A stretch of DNA of 31,893 bases from Trichomonas tenax (Eukaryota; Parabasalia; Trichomonadida; Trichomonadidae): positions 1 through 31,893 of the forward strand of contig JALKBU010000584.1 in the NCBI GenBank assembly GCA_023091735.1, in the 5' to 3' direction. This document shows positions 17,939 through 26,620 of this stretch, in pieces. Positions within the stretch are counted from its first letter, which is position 1; the number at the start of each line of letters is the position of its first letter. Both the position numbers and the translations under genes were made by a program. The notes under the pieces are model-generated. The model searched no databases, was not told the DNA's origin, and was given only the letters and a program-made list of their open reading frames with translations.

Positions 17939-20383
17939 CTAATCTGTTTGCTTAACTCTCTCATCAAGCTTAAGGACAGCAAGGCAGTCATCTGCATGAG
18001 CGAGAACAGCATATTTATATGGTGTTGTACCATCTTCCGTTGTACAGTTTGGATTGATCTCCGTGCGAGATAATAAGAGCTTCAATGCATCAACTCTGTT
18101 GTACATCACTGCCATGTGAAGTGGAGTCAGCAACTCAAATGCAGTTGAATTCACATCAACATTCTTCTGCTGTAAAAGGACCCTGATAGCCTCTGTGTGG
18201 CCATTCTCAGCGGCGTAGTGAAGCGGGGTCTTCTCCTCGATATCCTTAAATGCCGGATTTGCTCCGTGCTCAATGAGGAGGCGCATGACATCATCTTTGC
18301 CTGTCTGAGCAGCACAGAAGAGAGGTGTCTTTCCCTTGCTTGTGACAGCATTGATTGCATCTGGATACATCTGGATGAGACGAGCACATGTTTGGAAGAA
18401 GCCCTGGTTAGCAGCGAAGTGCAAACAAGTCCATCCTTCAACTGATGCTTTCTTAACATCGATATCCTTTAAACCAAGGAGATATTCTGCAATAGTGCTA
18501 TCCTGAATTTGCAATGAGAAGTGGAGAGGAGTTTCATTACCAATGTTAAGCGCATTGATATCCGCCCCGGCAGCAATTAAAGTTTTAACAGCAGAGAAGT
18601 GATTGTATTCGCATGCGTAGTGTAAAGGAGTCCATCCTTCACTATTTTTGACATTGATTTTGATTCCTTTCTGCTCCAAAAGAACTTTAAGTATATCATC
18701 AAGACCAAGTTCACATGCAGTGTGTAGTGGAGATTTCTTTCCTTTCTTTGTTAAAATATTGACGTCAGCACCTTTTTGTATCAGAACTTTGACAACTTCC
18801 AAATAATTCCTTTCTACGGCAACATGGATTGGAGCGACACCAAGTGTGTTCCTTGCATCAACTTTCACTGACTCGCATTCAGTAAGTTTGATAGCGGTCT
18901 TTGTATGCTTGCTCTCAAGTGAAAGGATGAGTGCAGTATTTCCAAGTCTATTTCCTACATTAGCATCACACCTCTTGTCGGATGCCAGGAGATAGGCGAT
19001 ATCAGAATCACCGTTTGTTGCAGCGATGTGAATAGCCGCCTGCATGCGTTTGTCCTTTGCGTTGACGTCTGTCTTTTCATTCTGAAGGAGAACAGCTGCA
19101 GTGAGAATCTGAGAACGTGAAACCGCTTCAATCAAAGGTGATGACTCATTCTTGTCTTTAGCATTGATGTTAACATTGGGGAACGTCAACAGTGAACTTA
19201 AGACACAGATTGAGCCATGGCCAGCAGCCTGATGAAGCAATGTCATGAATGTTTTATCTTTGGCATTGGCATCGACAGCTTTTTCCTTCTTTGCGAACTG
19301 CAGGAAAATATCGAGATCATCAGCAAATATTGCTGAAGTCAATGGTGTAGAAAATCTTGGATGGCTGTTTGTGAGCGGTATTTTGACTTCATTCACCAGG
19401 AAATTGATACTATCATGCTGATGATTGAGGATTGAAAGTTGCAAGCATCCATTGAAGTCAGCTTTCATCTCGTGCAGTTTCTTCATAATATCAATGTGTC
19501 CACCAGCAGCAGCAAAGTGGGCAATTGTATATCCTTCATTATTTTGCTGATTGATGTCTGCCTTAGCAATCAAGTGCTCAAATATAGCACTGGAGCTATA
19601 AAATGCGGCAAACATTATCAAGTTAGGGCGGTTCTCTAAAAATGGAGAAGGTTCGAAAATAGAGCATTCGATTGATTCATCCGTATTTTCGATGTATTCT
19701 ATCGCTCCAACAGCATCATTGTGAACAATCGCTTCTATGGACATATCCATGAACCCTTGGTTCCTGTATTTCTTCAGGAGGTTCCAGGAGTTGTCCTTCA
19801 ACAAGTTGAACATCTCGTGGATCTTCTGGAAGTGGAAATCGTAAAGATTATTCTTGTGAATGAATTCCGCTGCTTTTTCGAATTCTGTGTTGAGATCTGC
19901 ATCTGTAGAGATTTCAGGCGCAAAAATAAAGTAAACTAAAGTCGATTGAGGGTAGTGGTCATCAGCTAGATGTGTGTAGCGCTTCAAAAATGGAATTATA
20001 TCTTTTGGATCAATGATTTGATTATCAATGAGTCTGGCAACAAGTAATAAGTTACCTCTGTTGGCAGCAAAAGTAATGTAAACACAATCAAAAGTGAAAG
20101 CTCTTTCAAGAAGTGAATTTTTGAAATCTTTGATCTTAATTAATGATTTTACAAGCTGTATGATGTAATCACGTGTCTTGGAAACGTGTTTAAACGCATC
20201 TACAACCATAGAAACGATCATATTTACTCCATTTGGTAATTTTAGAATATCATTCGATGAAATTTTGTTCACAACACCTTCAATTCTATTTTCATCGATA
20301 GAAAATATATCTTTTTGAACGTTGTTCATCAATTCAATCATTTTTATCGAATCTTGAGACGGAAAAGCGTTCTTCTTCGCCAT
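17939..20383 (-). CDS. Ankyrin-repeat protein, 814 residues
   Basis: ATG at 20383, with no clear initiator in front. Residues 1-245 form a helical N-terminal region without recognised motifs (MAKKNAFPSQDSIKMIELMN at the start), typical of the large trichomonad ankyrin families. From about 251 to 805 ankyrin units follow at roughly 33-residue spacing, about 16 in number; the most regular include GWTPLHYACEYNHFSAVKTL, TPLHFSLQ, GKTPLFCAAQTGKDDVMRLL and KTPLHYAAENGHTEAIRVLL. The repeats near 310-345 are degenerate. There is no membrane segment. It presumably acts as a protein-binding scaffold; the partner is unknown. It is convergent with the glycosyltransferase, only 140 bases apart. Confidence 0.95.
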   Translation of the reverse strand: MAKKNAFPSQDSIKMIELMNNVQKDIFSIDENRIEGVVNKISSNDILKLPNGVNMIVSMVVDAFKHVSKTRDYIIQLVKSLIKIKDFKNSLLERAFTFDCVYITFAANRGNLLLVARLIDNQIIDPKDIIPFLKRYTHLADDHYPQSTLVYFIFAPEISTDADLNTEFEKAAEFIHKNNLYDFHFQKIHEMFNLLKDNSWNLLKKYRNQGFMDMSIEAIVHNDAVGAIEYIENTDESIECSIFEPSPFLENRPNLIMFAAFYSSSAIFEHLIAKADINQQNNEGYTIAHFAAAGGHIDIMKKLHEMKADFNGCLQLSILNHQHDSINFLVNEVKIPLTNSHPRFSTPLTSAIFADDLDIFLQFAKKEKAVDANAKDKTFMTLLHQAAGHGSICVLSSLLTFPNVNINAKDKNESSPLIEAVSRSQILTAAVLLQNEKTDVNAKDKRMQAAIHIAATNGDSDIAYLLASDKRCDANVGNRLGNTALILSLESKHTKTAIKLTECESVKVDARNTLGVAPIHVAVERNYLEVVKVLIQKGADVNILTKKGKKSPLHTACELGLDDILKVLLEQKGIKINVKNSEGWTPLHYACEYNHFSAVKTLIAAGADINALNIGNETPLHFSLQIQDSTIAEYLLGLKDIDVKKASVEGWTCLHFAANQGFFQTCARLIQMYPDAINAVTSKGKTPLFCAAQTGKDDVMRLLIEHGANPAFKDIEEKTPLHYAAENGHTEAIRVLLQQKNVDVNSTAFELLTPLHMAVMYNRVDALKLLLSRTEINPNCTTEDGTTPYKYAVLAHADDCLAVLKLDERVKQTD

Positions 20384-20843
20384 TATGCACGTTTAAAAAT
20401 TCATATCTTGAGATGTAAGCAACATTTCAACAAAATAGCTCATGCTTTGTATACGTCTGTTCATTTTATCACTAAACAATGAAATAAAATGGGCATTATT
20501 AATTGATATTTTAGATTTTTCAAAAATTTATTATCTCTAAATAAAAACAAGAAATCCTAGATCTATAGGATGTGATATATCTATGGTGCCATGAACTGGT
20601 CTTCACAAAAGATATAAAAATATATTTTCATTTTTTCATATGCAATGATGGTAATGCATTAAACATTCATTTATCTCTGATTGAAGATAATGATTTGTAC
20701 TACGATTGTGTTCATAACAAATGAAATAAATATTCAAACCATAAATATTTTCGTTTGGATCAATTTCTAACTGATGGAAAGCTATGGATCATATAGGGAA
20801 ATGCTTTGCAATCAACTAACAAGTACATTACGCATACATTTTT
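20384..20843. other. Intergenic, no gene seen
   Basis: Promoter side of the ankyrin gene and 3' side of the 45-residue gene. No motif that I can support. Confidence 0.45.
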
Positions 20844-20981
20844 CTAGACCATATCTTTTTTACCACGAATTCGCCTTGTAAATGACTCCTTTCTCAGTAA
20901 CTTGTATAGAACTGCAATAACAATAAAGTGTACTATCAGTAAAACGATTGCAACTGTGAGCAATCCTGTTCTAAGCGCCAT
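20844..20981 (-). CDS. 45-residue single-pass membrane protein
   Basis: ATG at 20981 and TAG at 20844-20846. The protein is MALRTGLLTVAIVLLIVHFI... with one strong membrane segment at about residues 5-29, followed by a very basic tail (KLLRKESFTRRIRGKKDMV). The positive-inside rule places the C-tail in the cytosol. Codon content clearly differs from the flanking AT-rich DNA. TCAAA lies 15 bases upstream, close to but not a match to the initiator. Size and topology resemble small accessory subunits of ER or mitochondrial membrane complexes, but no family is recognised. Confidence 0.6.
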   Translation of the reverse strand: MALRTGLLTVAIVLLIVHFIVIAVLYKLLRKESFTRRIRGKKDMV

Positions 20982-21299
20982 TTATTTTTTTGATCTTCAT
21001 GATCTTAATATTGTTTATTTGCGCATCCATTTATCAATGCAACTTTGGAGGTAGATAATGTACTCAAGGTTTCGCGTTTTGGAGGATAAAATTGAATTTC
21101 CCGATTTATATATTCAATGTGTAGCTTCTCTAAAACAAGAATTACACACAGTCATGAATATGTAGTTCATGGGATGAATGAAAGCTCATAGATTAATATT
21201 ACTTGTCAAGATTTCGATTCGACGTGTAATTTAAGGAATTAGAAGTCAAAAAACAGAACGCACTTAATACAAAACAACAATTTATTAAGCTGACACTAA

Positions 21300-21785
21300 T
21301 CAGAAAGGATTCATATTCCTTAAAACAGAATACCACCTATTTTTGACTGCACAAGCGGTGCGTCCGGGCAATTCGTTGGCTATCAATGTCCATCGATTTC
21401 CTATCCTCCTCTGCTCCATCAGAATAAGTTGATCTTCCCATGTCTCAAACTTAGTCTTTTTAAGGTCTGGAGCTAATCTATACCGCCATCTCTCTCTGCA
21501 CTGTATGGCGTTCCTTCCTGGGACTTTCTCAGCGACAACATCCCATACTATTGGCTTGCACTCATTAACTGCGGCAACAAGTAATCTGTCTTCTTCCGCA
21601 GACCAGAGGCCCTTAATAGTCTTAGCGGAGTCCTTTGGCTGTATCCCCTGATTATTTTCAAATAATTTAGTGTCCAAGAACTCCTTTGCACTGTGAAGGA
21701 ACTGTGATTCGGGTGCCGGAAGTGGAAGTTCGAGTATTGATGGCAGGGGGAGGAATGTCTTTATATTCCCAGGTGTCTCAAGCAT
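21300..21785 (-). CDS. Two-repeat Myb-like DNA-binding protein
   Basis: Encodes 161 residues from ATG at 21785, 5 bases after a perfect TCATT initiator. Residues 1-55 are a Pro-rich leader (FLPLPSILELPLPAPESQF). Two Myb repeats follow with the expected Trp ladders: Trp61, 81, 100 (GLWSAEEDRLL ... CRERWRYRL) and Trp116, 132, 151 (TWEDQLILM ... AVKNRWYSV). The second repeat reads PGRTACAVKNRW, the recognition-helix pattern of R2R3 proteins. The protein ends right after the second repeat, as in the small trichomonad Myb regulators that bind promoter elements of the TAACGAT type; a separate activation domain is absent. Targets here are unknown. Confidence 0.95.
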   Translation of the reverse strand: MLETPGNIKTFLPLPSILELPLPAPESQFLHSAKEFLDTKLFENNQGIQPKDSAKTIKGLWSAEEDRLLVAAVNECKPIVWDVVAEKVPGRNAIQCRERWRYRLAPDLKKTKFETWEDQLILMEQRRIGNRWTLIANELPGRTACAVKNRWYSVLRNMNPF

Positions 21786-21787
21786 CA

Positions 21788-21792
21788 AATGA
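21788..21792 (-). promoter_or_regulatory. Inr (TCATT) of the Myb gene
   Basis: Perfect TCA-Py-T with the +1 A at 21790, 5 bases before the ATG; it also decides for this ATG over the upstream TTG. Confidence 0.65.
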
Positions 21793-22090
21793 AAATTTTA
21801 ACTCGCATTTTTGAAAGGAGCACTATCGTTGATCGCACTTTTGATCGCTGTTTCTTTTATTCGTATTGCTTGGTTTAGACTAAATTATGAAATACTTTCA
21901 ATTTCCTTGTGATGGTGATGACCCAACAATTCAATTTCATTGAGGCCTCCACCCTTATAGAAAAGCTGACGTTTGTAAAGTGTCAGATTGGCCATACTTA
22001 ATGTAGTAAACGAACAGCTTTTAAAAACCAGGAGAGATGAAGCATTAATAAATCAATGACCTCTACAATCAACAGATAATATAACCACTC

Positions 22091-22189
22091 AATCAATTAC
22101 TTCCATTCTCAGAAAAGATCTTCAGCAATCAATCAATTACTTCCATTCTCAGAAAAGATCTTCAGCAATCAATCAATTACTTCCATTCT
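22091..22189. repeat. 40-bp perfect tandem repeat, about 2.5 copies
   Basis: Units start at 22091, 22131 and 22171 with AATCAATTACTTCCATTCTC; the first two are identical over 40 bases and the third ends after 19. It lies about 300 bases upstream of the Myb gene. The identity of the copies implies recent duplication. Confidence 0.9.
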
Positions 22190-22379
22190 TCAATTATCGA
22201 TCTTCATTTACCAACGGATTTTGAGATACAAATCAAGAAGTAAATTACATAATTTATTTCCACACATGCTCCAGATGAGGTAGTAGAAATGTGGAAGGAA
22301 AAAATGAAGTAAATTAAACTTACTTATAAATTGGAATAAATAATTTTACTCGTCAATTTTTTTGTTTACATAATATTTT

Positions 22380-22390
22380 TGACATGTAAA
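22380..22390. repeat. 11-base motif TGACATGTAAA, copy 3 of 5
   Basis: Exact copy, about 20 bases outside the left target-site duplication of the transposon. Confidence 0.6.
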
Positions 22391-22409
22391 CTTATCGCTT
22401 TTCTAGAAA

Positions 22410-22418
22410 GGTAGATGA
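22410..22418. repeat. Target-site duplication, left copy
   Basis: GGTAGATGA here and GGTAGATAA at 23832-23840, in the same orientation directly outside both inverted-repeat arms, with one mismatch. Confidence 0.5.
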
Positions 22419-22605
22419 GGGGAAAAAACAACCTCGTTGAAAGTCGCGATTTTTTCTAGAACTAATACTTCTAGGCAAGAAAGCGAACTATTCGTAGCGG
22501 ATATCGGAATTATTTTCTGTGCTGCATCTGTTTCAATTGTCAAACACATAGTATACCCTCTACGTCACTTAGGTAATTTTAATATTACTTTCAAAATTTG
22601 TGTTT
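22419..22605 (+). repeat. Left terminal inverted repeat
   Basis: Pairs with 23644-23831 in inverted orientation; scattered single-base differences plus a small length difference in the first 10 bases. Confidence 0.85.
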
Positions 22606-23208
22606 TTAACAAATTATATTGTTGAACAATTTCTTATGTCATTGGTCGATATATTTATGTACTGTTTGATAGCAATTATAGATGTAAATCGAATGAAATA
22701 TTTACACTGGAAAAAAGCACCTCTCAAAATTTTCAAAATTGCAATATTTGAAAATAAAGCACCATTATTGGAGGAAACTGTTTAAAGGTTTTTCTCTGTG
22801 GATGACATTTATTAATTTTGTTGCATGAACGCTGAATAATTCCGTATATATTTGGCACAAAAAGAATATTCTTGAATTTAGAAGGGAATTAAGAGACTTG
22901 ATAAGATTGCATCACAAACATAATGCAACAATACGTTGATATTTGATATTTAAGTTCATAATTATATACATTGAATTAGATTTCTAAATACAATATAAAC
23001 GCACCTTTTATTTATTGCAATATTTCTTACCAAGAAATAATATACTTTGCAATCGCACTTTAGGAATTATGATAAATCAATGAATAATCCATAAAAATTG
23101 AAAACGAATTAGAAAATAAGAAAATTTTAAGATGACAATATATGTAAAACAAAATATTTTCATATGGTTGTCAAAAAATAGCATCTTCCAAAAGGTTTGT
23201 TTTCATTT

Positions 23209-23300
23209 AGTTTGTAGTGACTAAGCTTGTTTGGCTATGTTTTGTAGTGATTGAGCGTGATTTCAGTTACTTTGTAGTGACTGAGCTTGTTTTGAGTTAC
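23209..23300. repeat. ~30-bp degenerate tandem repeat, three copies
   Basis: TTTGTAGTGACTAAGC, TTTTGTAGTGATTGAGC and TTTGTAGTGACTGAGC start near 23211, 23240 and 23271, with a weaker TTTGAGGTGA after. The repeat sits inside the transposon interior. Confidence 0.75.
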
Positions 23301-23643
23301 TTTGAGGTGAAGTTGGACATAAATAATAATTATGTCACTTTTCTCCCACCAAATAATGTTTTCGATAATTTTACTTCTAATATATTATCATAATGATTTT
23401 TTACCCAAAAACATTATGTTTAACGATGTTTTTACAAAATTCATTTTGAAATCGTTGATTATATTCATAAAAGAGGCATAAGTATCGATAACACATATGT
23501 GTCTGACTTTTGGAAGCTATTGGTGCATCTTATTCAAGAATATTTTAAATATTTAAAATTATTGCAATCATATCAATGCTATATCTGATTGAACACAATT
23601 AAATCTCTAGCCTATTTATACATATTTTTAAAATTTAAGTATC

Positions 23644-23831
23644 AAACACATATTTTGAAAGTAATATTAAAATTATCTAAGTGACGTAGAGGGTATACTA
23701 TGTGTTTGACAATTGAAACAGACGCAGCACAGAAAATAATTCCGATATCCGCTACGAATCGTTCGCCCTCTTGCCTAGGAGTATTAGTTCTAGAAAAAAT
23801 CGCGACTTTCAACGAGGTTGTTTTTGATACC
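23644..23831 (-). repeat. Right terminal inverted repeat
   Basis: Inverted copy of 22419-22605; outermost bases GGTATCAAAAACAACCTCG on the minus strand. Confidence 0.85.
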
Positions 23832-23840
23832 GGTAGATAA
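23832..23840. repeat. Target-site duplication, right copy
   Basis: GGTAGATAA, the partner of 22410-22418. Confidence 0.5.
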
Positions 23841-23990
23841 CTCAATTTCATTTATGGTTATATATAACTATAAAGCAATAAAATGTCAGTATGGATAGTG
23901 TACTATTGTTGTATTAGCAAACTATATTCTAAAACATGATATCAATATTTAAAAATGTTTTTGGAAAAGGGGCCAATACATAACTATTAA

Positions 23991-24110
23991 GCCAAAACTG
24001 CAGCAGTTCATTGCACACGGCTGGTGAAGAAAGGGAAATTGGCTGCTCAAGAACTGAAATTAGGGGGAGTCAAATTTTTCTGGAGTGATACGATAAAAAA
24101 ATATGACTGA
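23991..24110 (+). pseudogene. Coding-like 39-codon fragment overlapping the PRP39 start
   Basis: Frame AKTAAVHCTRLVKKGKLAAQ ... FFWSDTIKKYD ends at TGA 24108-24110; it is preceded by TAA and has no ATG. An upstream frame (MISIFKNVFGKGANT) ends just before. GC content and residue mix are clearly coding-like. It overlaps the first codons of the PRP39-like gene in another frame. No family is recognised; it may be the broken 3' end of an older gene. Confidence 0.3.
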
Positions 24111-25704
24111 TTCTACGAATCTTTGGGATTTAGTCAATAAATATCCGTATAATCCTCACTTTTGGACAGAACTCATATGCGTCAGCGAAGAGACACAGAA
24201 TTACGATGTTATCATCAAGGCATACAACGGAATTTTATCAACTTTCCCATTATTGCACACATATTGGTTTAAATTAGCCCAGCTCCAGCACAATAAGGTA
24301 TCCGCCCGTGACGCTGCAAGAGAATTCACAGAAGCCACGCGACCAACAGTTTTAGCGCATTGTATCGACATGTGGTACTTATACTGCGATTTCGTGAAGA
24401 GATACAGCGCTGAATTTGCTTTGATAGATATCGAGCAGATATTCGAGAACGCGATCAATTTTGTTGGTTCTGACTATAATTCAGATCAGATTTGGTCCCT
24501 TTACATCAATACAGAAGAAGAACATGGTGAATCCAAGAAAGTTTCACAGCTTTTTGCTCGCGTACTTTCATTGCCCATCCGAAATCTCGAGCAATTTTGG
24601 AATGGCTTCGCTAAACACATCGAAACGCATCCAGTTGAGGACTGTGTCACACCAGACGAGCACTTGTATATAGAGCAGAAAGTTGCCGAATACGCTGAGC
24701 AACAAGAATTGCCTTCAATGGAAATCATCAACCAAGTTCGTCGCCAGTACATTATTAACCTCCGCCAGGAGAAGTATGCCGCAGCTTTAGCAAAGACCCA
24801 GAAAGTTCTTTACTACGAACTTAAGATTAAGCAAACATATTTCCACTTCCAGAAACCAGACAAACTTGAAATCTCCAACTGGATCCAATACACAGAGGAC
24901 CTCAGAACATATGGATCTCATGAAGAAGTTAAGCATCTCTTCGAGCGCGCTTTAGTTCCATGCGCACTCGTTCCCGAAATGTGGTCAAGATATGCTGAGT
25001 ATATCAGCAAGACAGACGGTGTTCCAGCTGCCATTGAAGTTCTCGACAGAGCAAATTCCACACCATTGTCAGAAGATCCAAATTACCATAGAATCCGTGG
25101 TCTCTTCCTTGAGAAAAATGGCTACACCGAAGAAGCAGAAAAGGCATACCAGACACTTTCTAGGTTCAAGGGAGCCTACGCTGCTATTGAGTATGCATTC
25201 TATCTCCACAGGCACGACCAGGATGCTGCTGCTTATCTTATTGATTTCTACAACAAAGCAACAGATCCAGATGAGATTGCTCCTGTTGCAACAGTTCTCT
25301 TCAAACTCCACCAGGAATTGAACCCGGCAGAAATCATCCAACGCTGCAAGAACAACAAACTTGCCTTGGCGACAGCCTGCGACATCTACATTGCCAACAA
25401 CGAGTTTGGCAAGGCAATCAAGGCTTACAAGAACTACATAACAGCCAAGGCTCCTCTCAAGGACAGATTGGAGGCCAATCAGAATTTCATTAACTTACTG
25501 CAAAGATACGGCCAGCCTATCCAGGAAGTCAGAGCTGCTATGAAGCAACAAATCATGCTCGAGAAAGAATCAAGAATTGAGTTGAGGAAGCAGCGCCGCG
25601 AAGACGCCAAGAACACATCAGACTTATCCGAGCTTCTCGACCGCTGGATTGTTTATTTGCAAGAGGCTGAAGCTGCAAAAAGCAGAGAGTTAGCAAATGA
25701 ATAA
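24103..25704 (+). CDS. PRP39: PRP39-like HAT-repeat pre-mRNA splicing factor
   Basis: Encodes 533 residues; an in-frame TAA lies just upstream of the ATG, fixing the start. The protein is a chain of half-TPR (HAT) repeats with the usual W..Y..F/E and P motifs, for example LWDLVNKYPYNPHFWTEL at the start, IDMWYLYCDFVKRYS near 90-104, DQIWSLYINTEEEHG near 128-142, SNWIQYTEDLRTYGSHEEVK and PEMWSRYAEYISKTDGV in the middle. The opening 'N-P-x-x-F--W' and layout match Prp39, a U1 snRNP component that helps recognise 5' splice sites. Length is shorter than yeast Prp39 (629 residues). PRP42-type relatives or another HAT protein such as CstF77 are possible alternatives but fit the N-terminus less well. 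The C-terminus is a charged helix (RIELRKQRREDAK). Confidence 0.85.
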   Translation: MTDSTNLWDLVNKYPYNPHFWTELICVSEETQNYDVIIKAYNGILSTFPLLHTYWFKLAQLQHNKVSARDAAREFTEATRPTVLAHCIDMWYLYCDFVKRYSAEFALIDIEQIFENAINFVGSDYNSDQIWSLYINTEEEHGESKKVSQLFARVLSLPIRNLEQFWNGFAKHIETHPVEDCVTPDEHLYIEQKVAEYAEQQELPSMEIINQVRRQYIINLRQEKYAAALAKTQKVLYYELKIKQTYFHFQKPDKLEISNWIQYTEDLRTYGSHEEVKHLFERALVPCALVPEMWSRYAEYISKTDGVPAAIEVLDRANSTPLSEDPNYHRIRGLFLEKNGYTEEAEKAYQTLSRFKGAYAAIEYAFYLHRHDQDAAAYLIDFYNKATDPDEIAPVATVLFKLHQELNPAEIIQRCKNNKLALATACDIYIANNEFGKAIKAYKNYITAKAPLKDRLEANQNFINLLQRYGQPIQEVRAAMKQQIMLEKESRIELRKQRREDAKNTSDLSELLDRWIVYLQEAEAAKSRELANE

Positions 25705-25739
25705 AAATATTACATTTATTGTCTTGATATATTATTATC

Positions 25740-25750
25740 TTTACATGTCA
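25740..25750. repeat. 11-base motif TTTACATGTCA, copy 4 of 5
   Basis: Lies 32 bases before the start of the Asn/Gln-rich gene, in the same orientation as the copy at 26402 directly after its stop codon. Confidence 0.6.
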
Positions 25751-25781
25751 AAATTAAAAAAAATTGTTGGAAAATTAAAAG

Positions 25782-26399
25782 ATGAGTGATAAAGAAAAAG
25801 CTGAACTTCAAAAGATAATAGGCCAGTCCAACTTTAGAGGGTATGAACTCAAACACAATGTAGACGGTGTCACTGTCCAAGCAATATCTAATAATAAAAA
25901 TTCTAATATTAAAGATTCAGCAAATCTAAATCTTATTCTTCTTTTGATTGATTACCGAGAAAATCCACTACTGGACAGCTTGGATACAATAGTTGCAACT
26001 TTTTATCAGGAGAAAAAAGAGAATGAGGATGAAAAAGAAGAAGACAACAAGGAAAAAAAAGACACACAAGACGATCAAAACAAAAACCAAGAAAAAGACA
26101 CAAAAAATGACGAAAACACAAACCAACAAGCAAATGCAAATCAACAAGAAAACACAAATCAACAAGCAAATACAAATCAACAACAAAGCTCACAAAAACA
26201 AAATGTGTTTGAATTTCAATGGCCAGAAATCAATTTCCTTCGTAATGAAATCACAACAGAGAATAATGTAGTTACATTTATGCAAACACAAAAAAAGGAT
26301 AAGACGGAAAGAAGCTATATTATCAAAGTTCAGTTCCCACAAGATCATGAAGCCTTAAGGGTGCTGAAGTATATTAGCAAAAATGGTAAAACTAAATAA
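25782..26399 (+). CDS. Uncharacterised protein with central Asn/Gln/Glu-rich linker
   Basis: Encodes 205 residues from ATG at 25782, 77 bases after the PRP39 gene on the same strand. Residues 1-76 (MSDKEKAELQKIIGQSNFRG to TFYQE) and 142-205 (VFEFQWPEINFLRNE to KNGKTK) look folded, with alternating hydrophobic strands; between them is a Lys/Glu stretch and then four copies of N-x-N-Q-Q-x. There is no membrane segment or signal peptide. The two halves may form one domain interrupted by the linker. No family is recognised and no initiator is seen upstream. The antisense Leu/Val/Phe frames are shadows. Confidence 0.75.
   Translation: MSDKEKAELQKIIGQSNFRGYELKHNVDGVTVQAISNNKNSNIKDSANLNLILLLIDYRENPLLDSLDTIVATFYQEKKENEDEKEEDNKEKKDTQDDQNKNQEKDTKNDENTNQQANANQQENTNQQANTNQQQSSQKQNVFEFQWPEINFLRNEITTENNVVTFMQTQKKDKTERSYIIKVQFPQDHEALRVLKYISKNGKTK
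26115..26186 (+). repeat. 18-bp tandem repeat encoding N-x-N-Q-Q-x, four copies
   Basis: Codes NTNQQA, NANQQE, NTNQQA, NTNQQQ in frame within the Asn/Gln-rich gene; likely length-variable between strains. Confidence 0.85.
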
Positions 26400-26401
26400 A
26401 T

Positions 26402-26412
26402 TTTACATGTCA
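26402..26412. repeat. 11-base motif TTTACATGTCA, copy 5 of 5
   Basis: Starts 2 bases after the stop codon of the 205-residue gene. Confidence 0.6.
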
Positions 26413-26620
26413 GATTGGCATAAATCATAGATTTTGTATTATTTACCTGACAAATTTTATCGTTTTTTGTGACAAGGATTTGAACACATTTCTATTGGTC
26501 GAATACTAAATATTTTGATATGTTAATTATTTTTTCAAAAGATTTAAATCATTCTAACTAATTCTTTTGCAATACTGCCAATAAATTTACTTTTTAGAAA
26601 TTAGGATGCATTCTTTGATT
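26413..26620. other. Spacer, no gene seen
   Basis: AT-rich bases between the Asn/Gln-rich gene and the ankyrin relic; nothing supportable. Confidence 0.4.

Larger units (their letters stand above)
22419..23831. mobile_element. Mutator-like non-autonomous DNA transposon, 1413 bp
   Basis: Long terminal inverted repeats of about 188 bp (22419-22605 and 23644-23831) match at more than nine of ten positions by eye; both contain AAAAACAACCTCGTTGAAAG near the outer end. Both termini begin GG after the flanking 9-bp duplication. Long TIRs with a 9-bp duplication are the hallmark of Mutator-like elements, which are known in trichomonads. The interior (~1040 bp) is AT-rich and encodes no transposase, so movement would need an enzyme supplied elsewhere. 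Open frames within both arms (22437-22625 plus; 23642-23851 minus) are the same TIR sequence read as protein and are not genes. Confidence 0.75.

Noticed and set aside
22437..23851. Two near-identical 62-69 residue ORFs in opposite orientation (shared KVAIFSRTNT segment)
   Set aside because: Both are the transposon's terminal inverted repeat read as protein, with no start signal and no coding continuation.
25933..26271. Antisense and second-frame ORFs rich in Leu/Val/Phe or Lys/Thr across the Asn/Gln-rich gene
   Set aside because: Shadows of the low-complexity insert.
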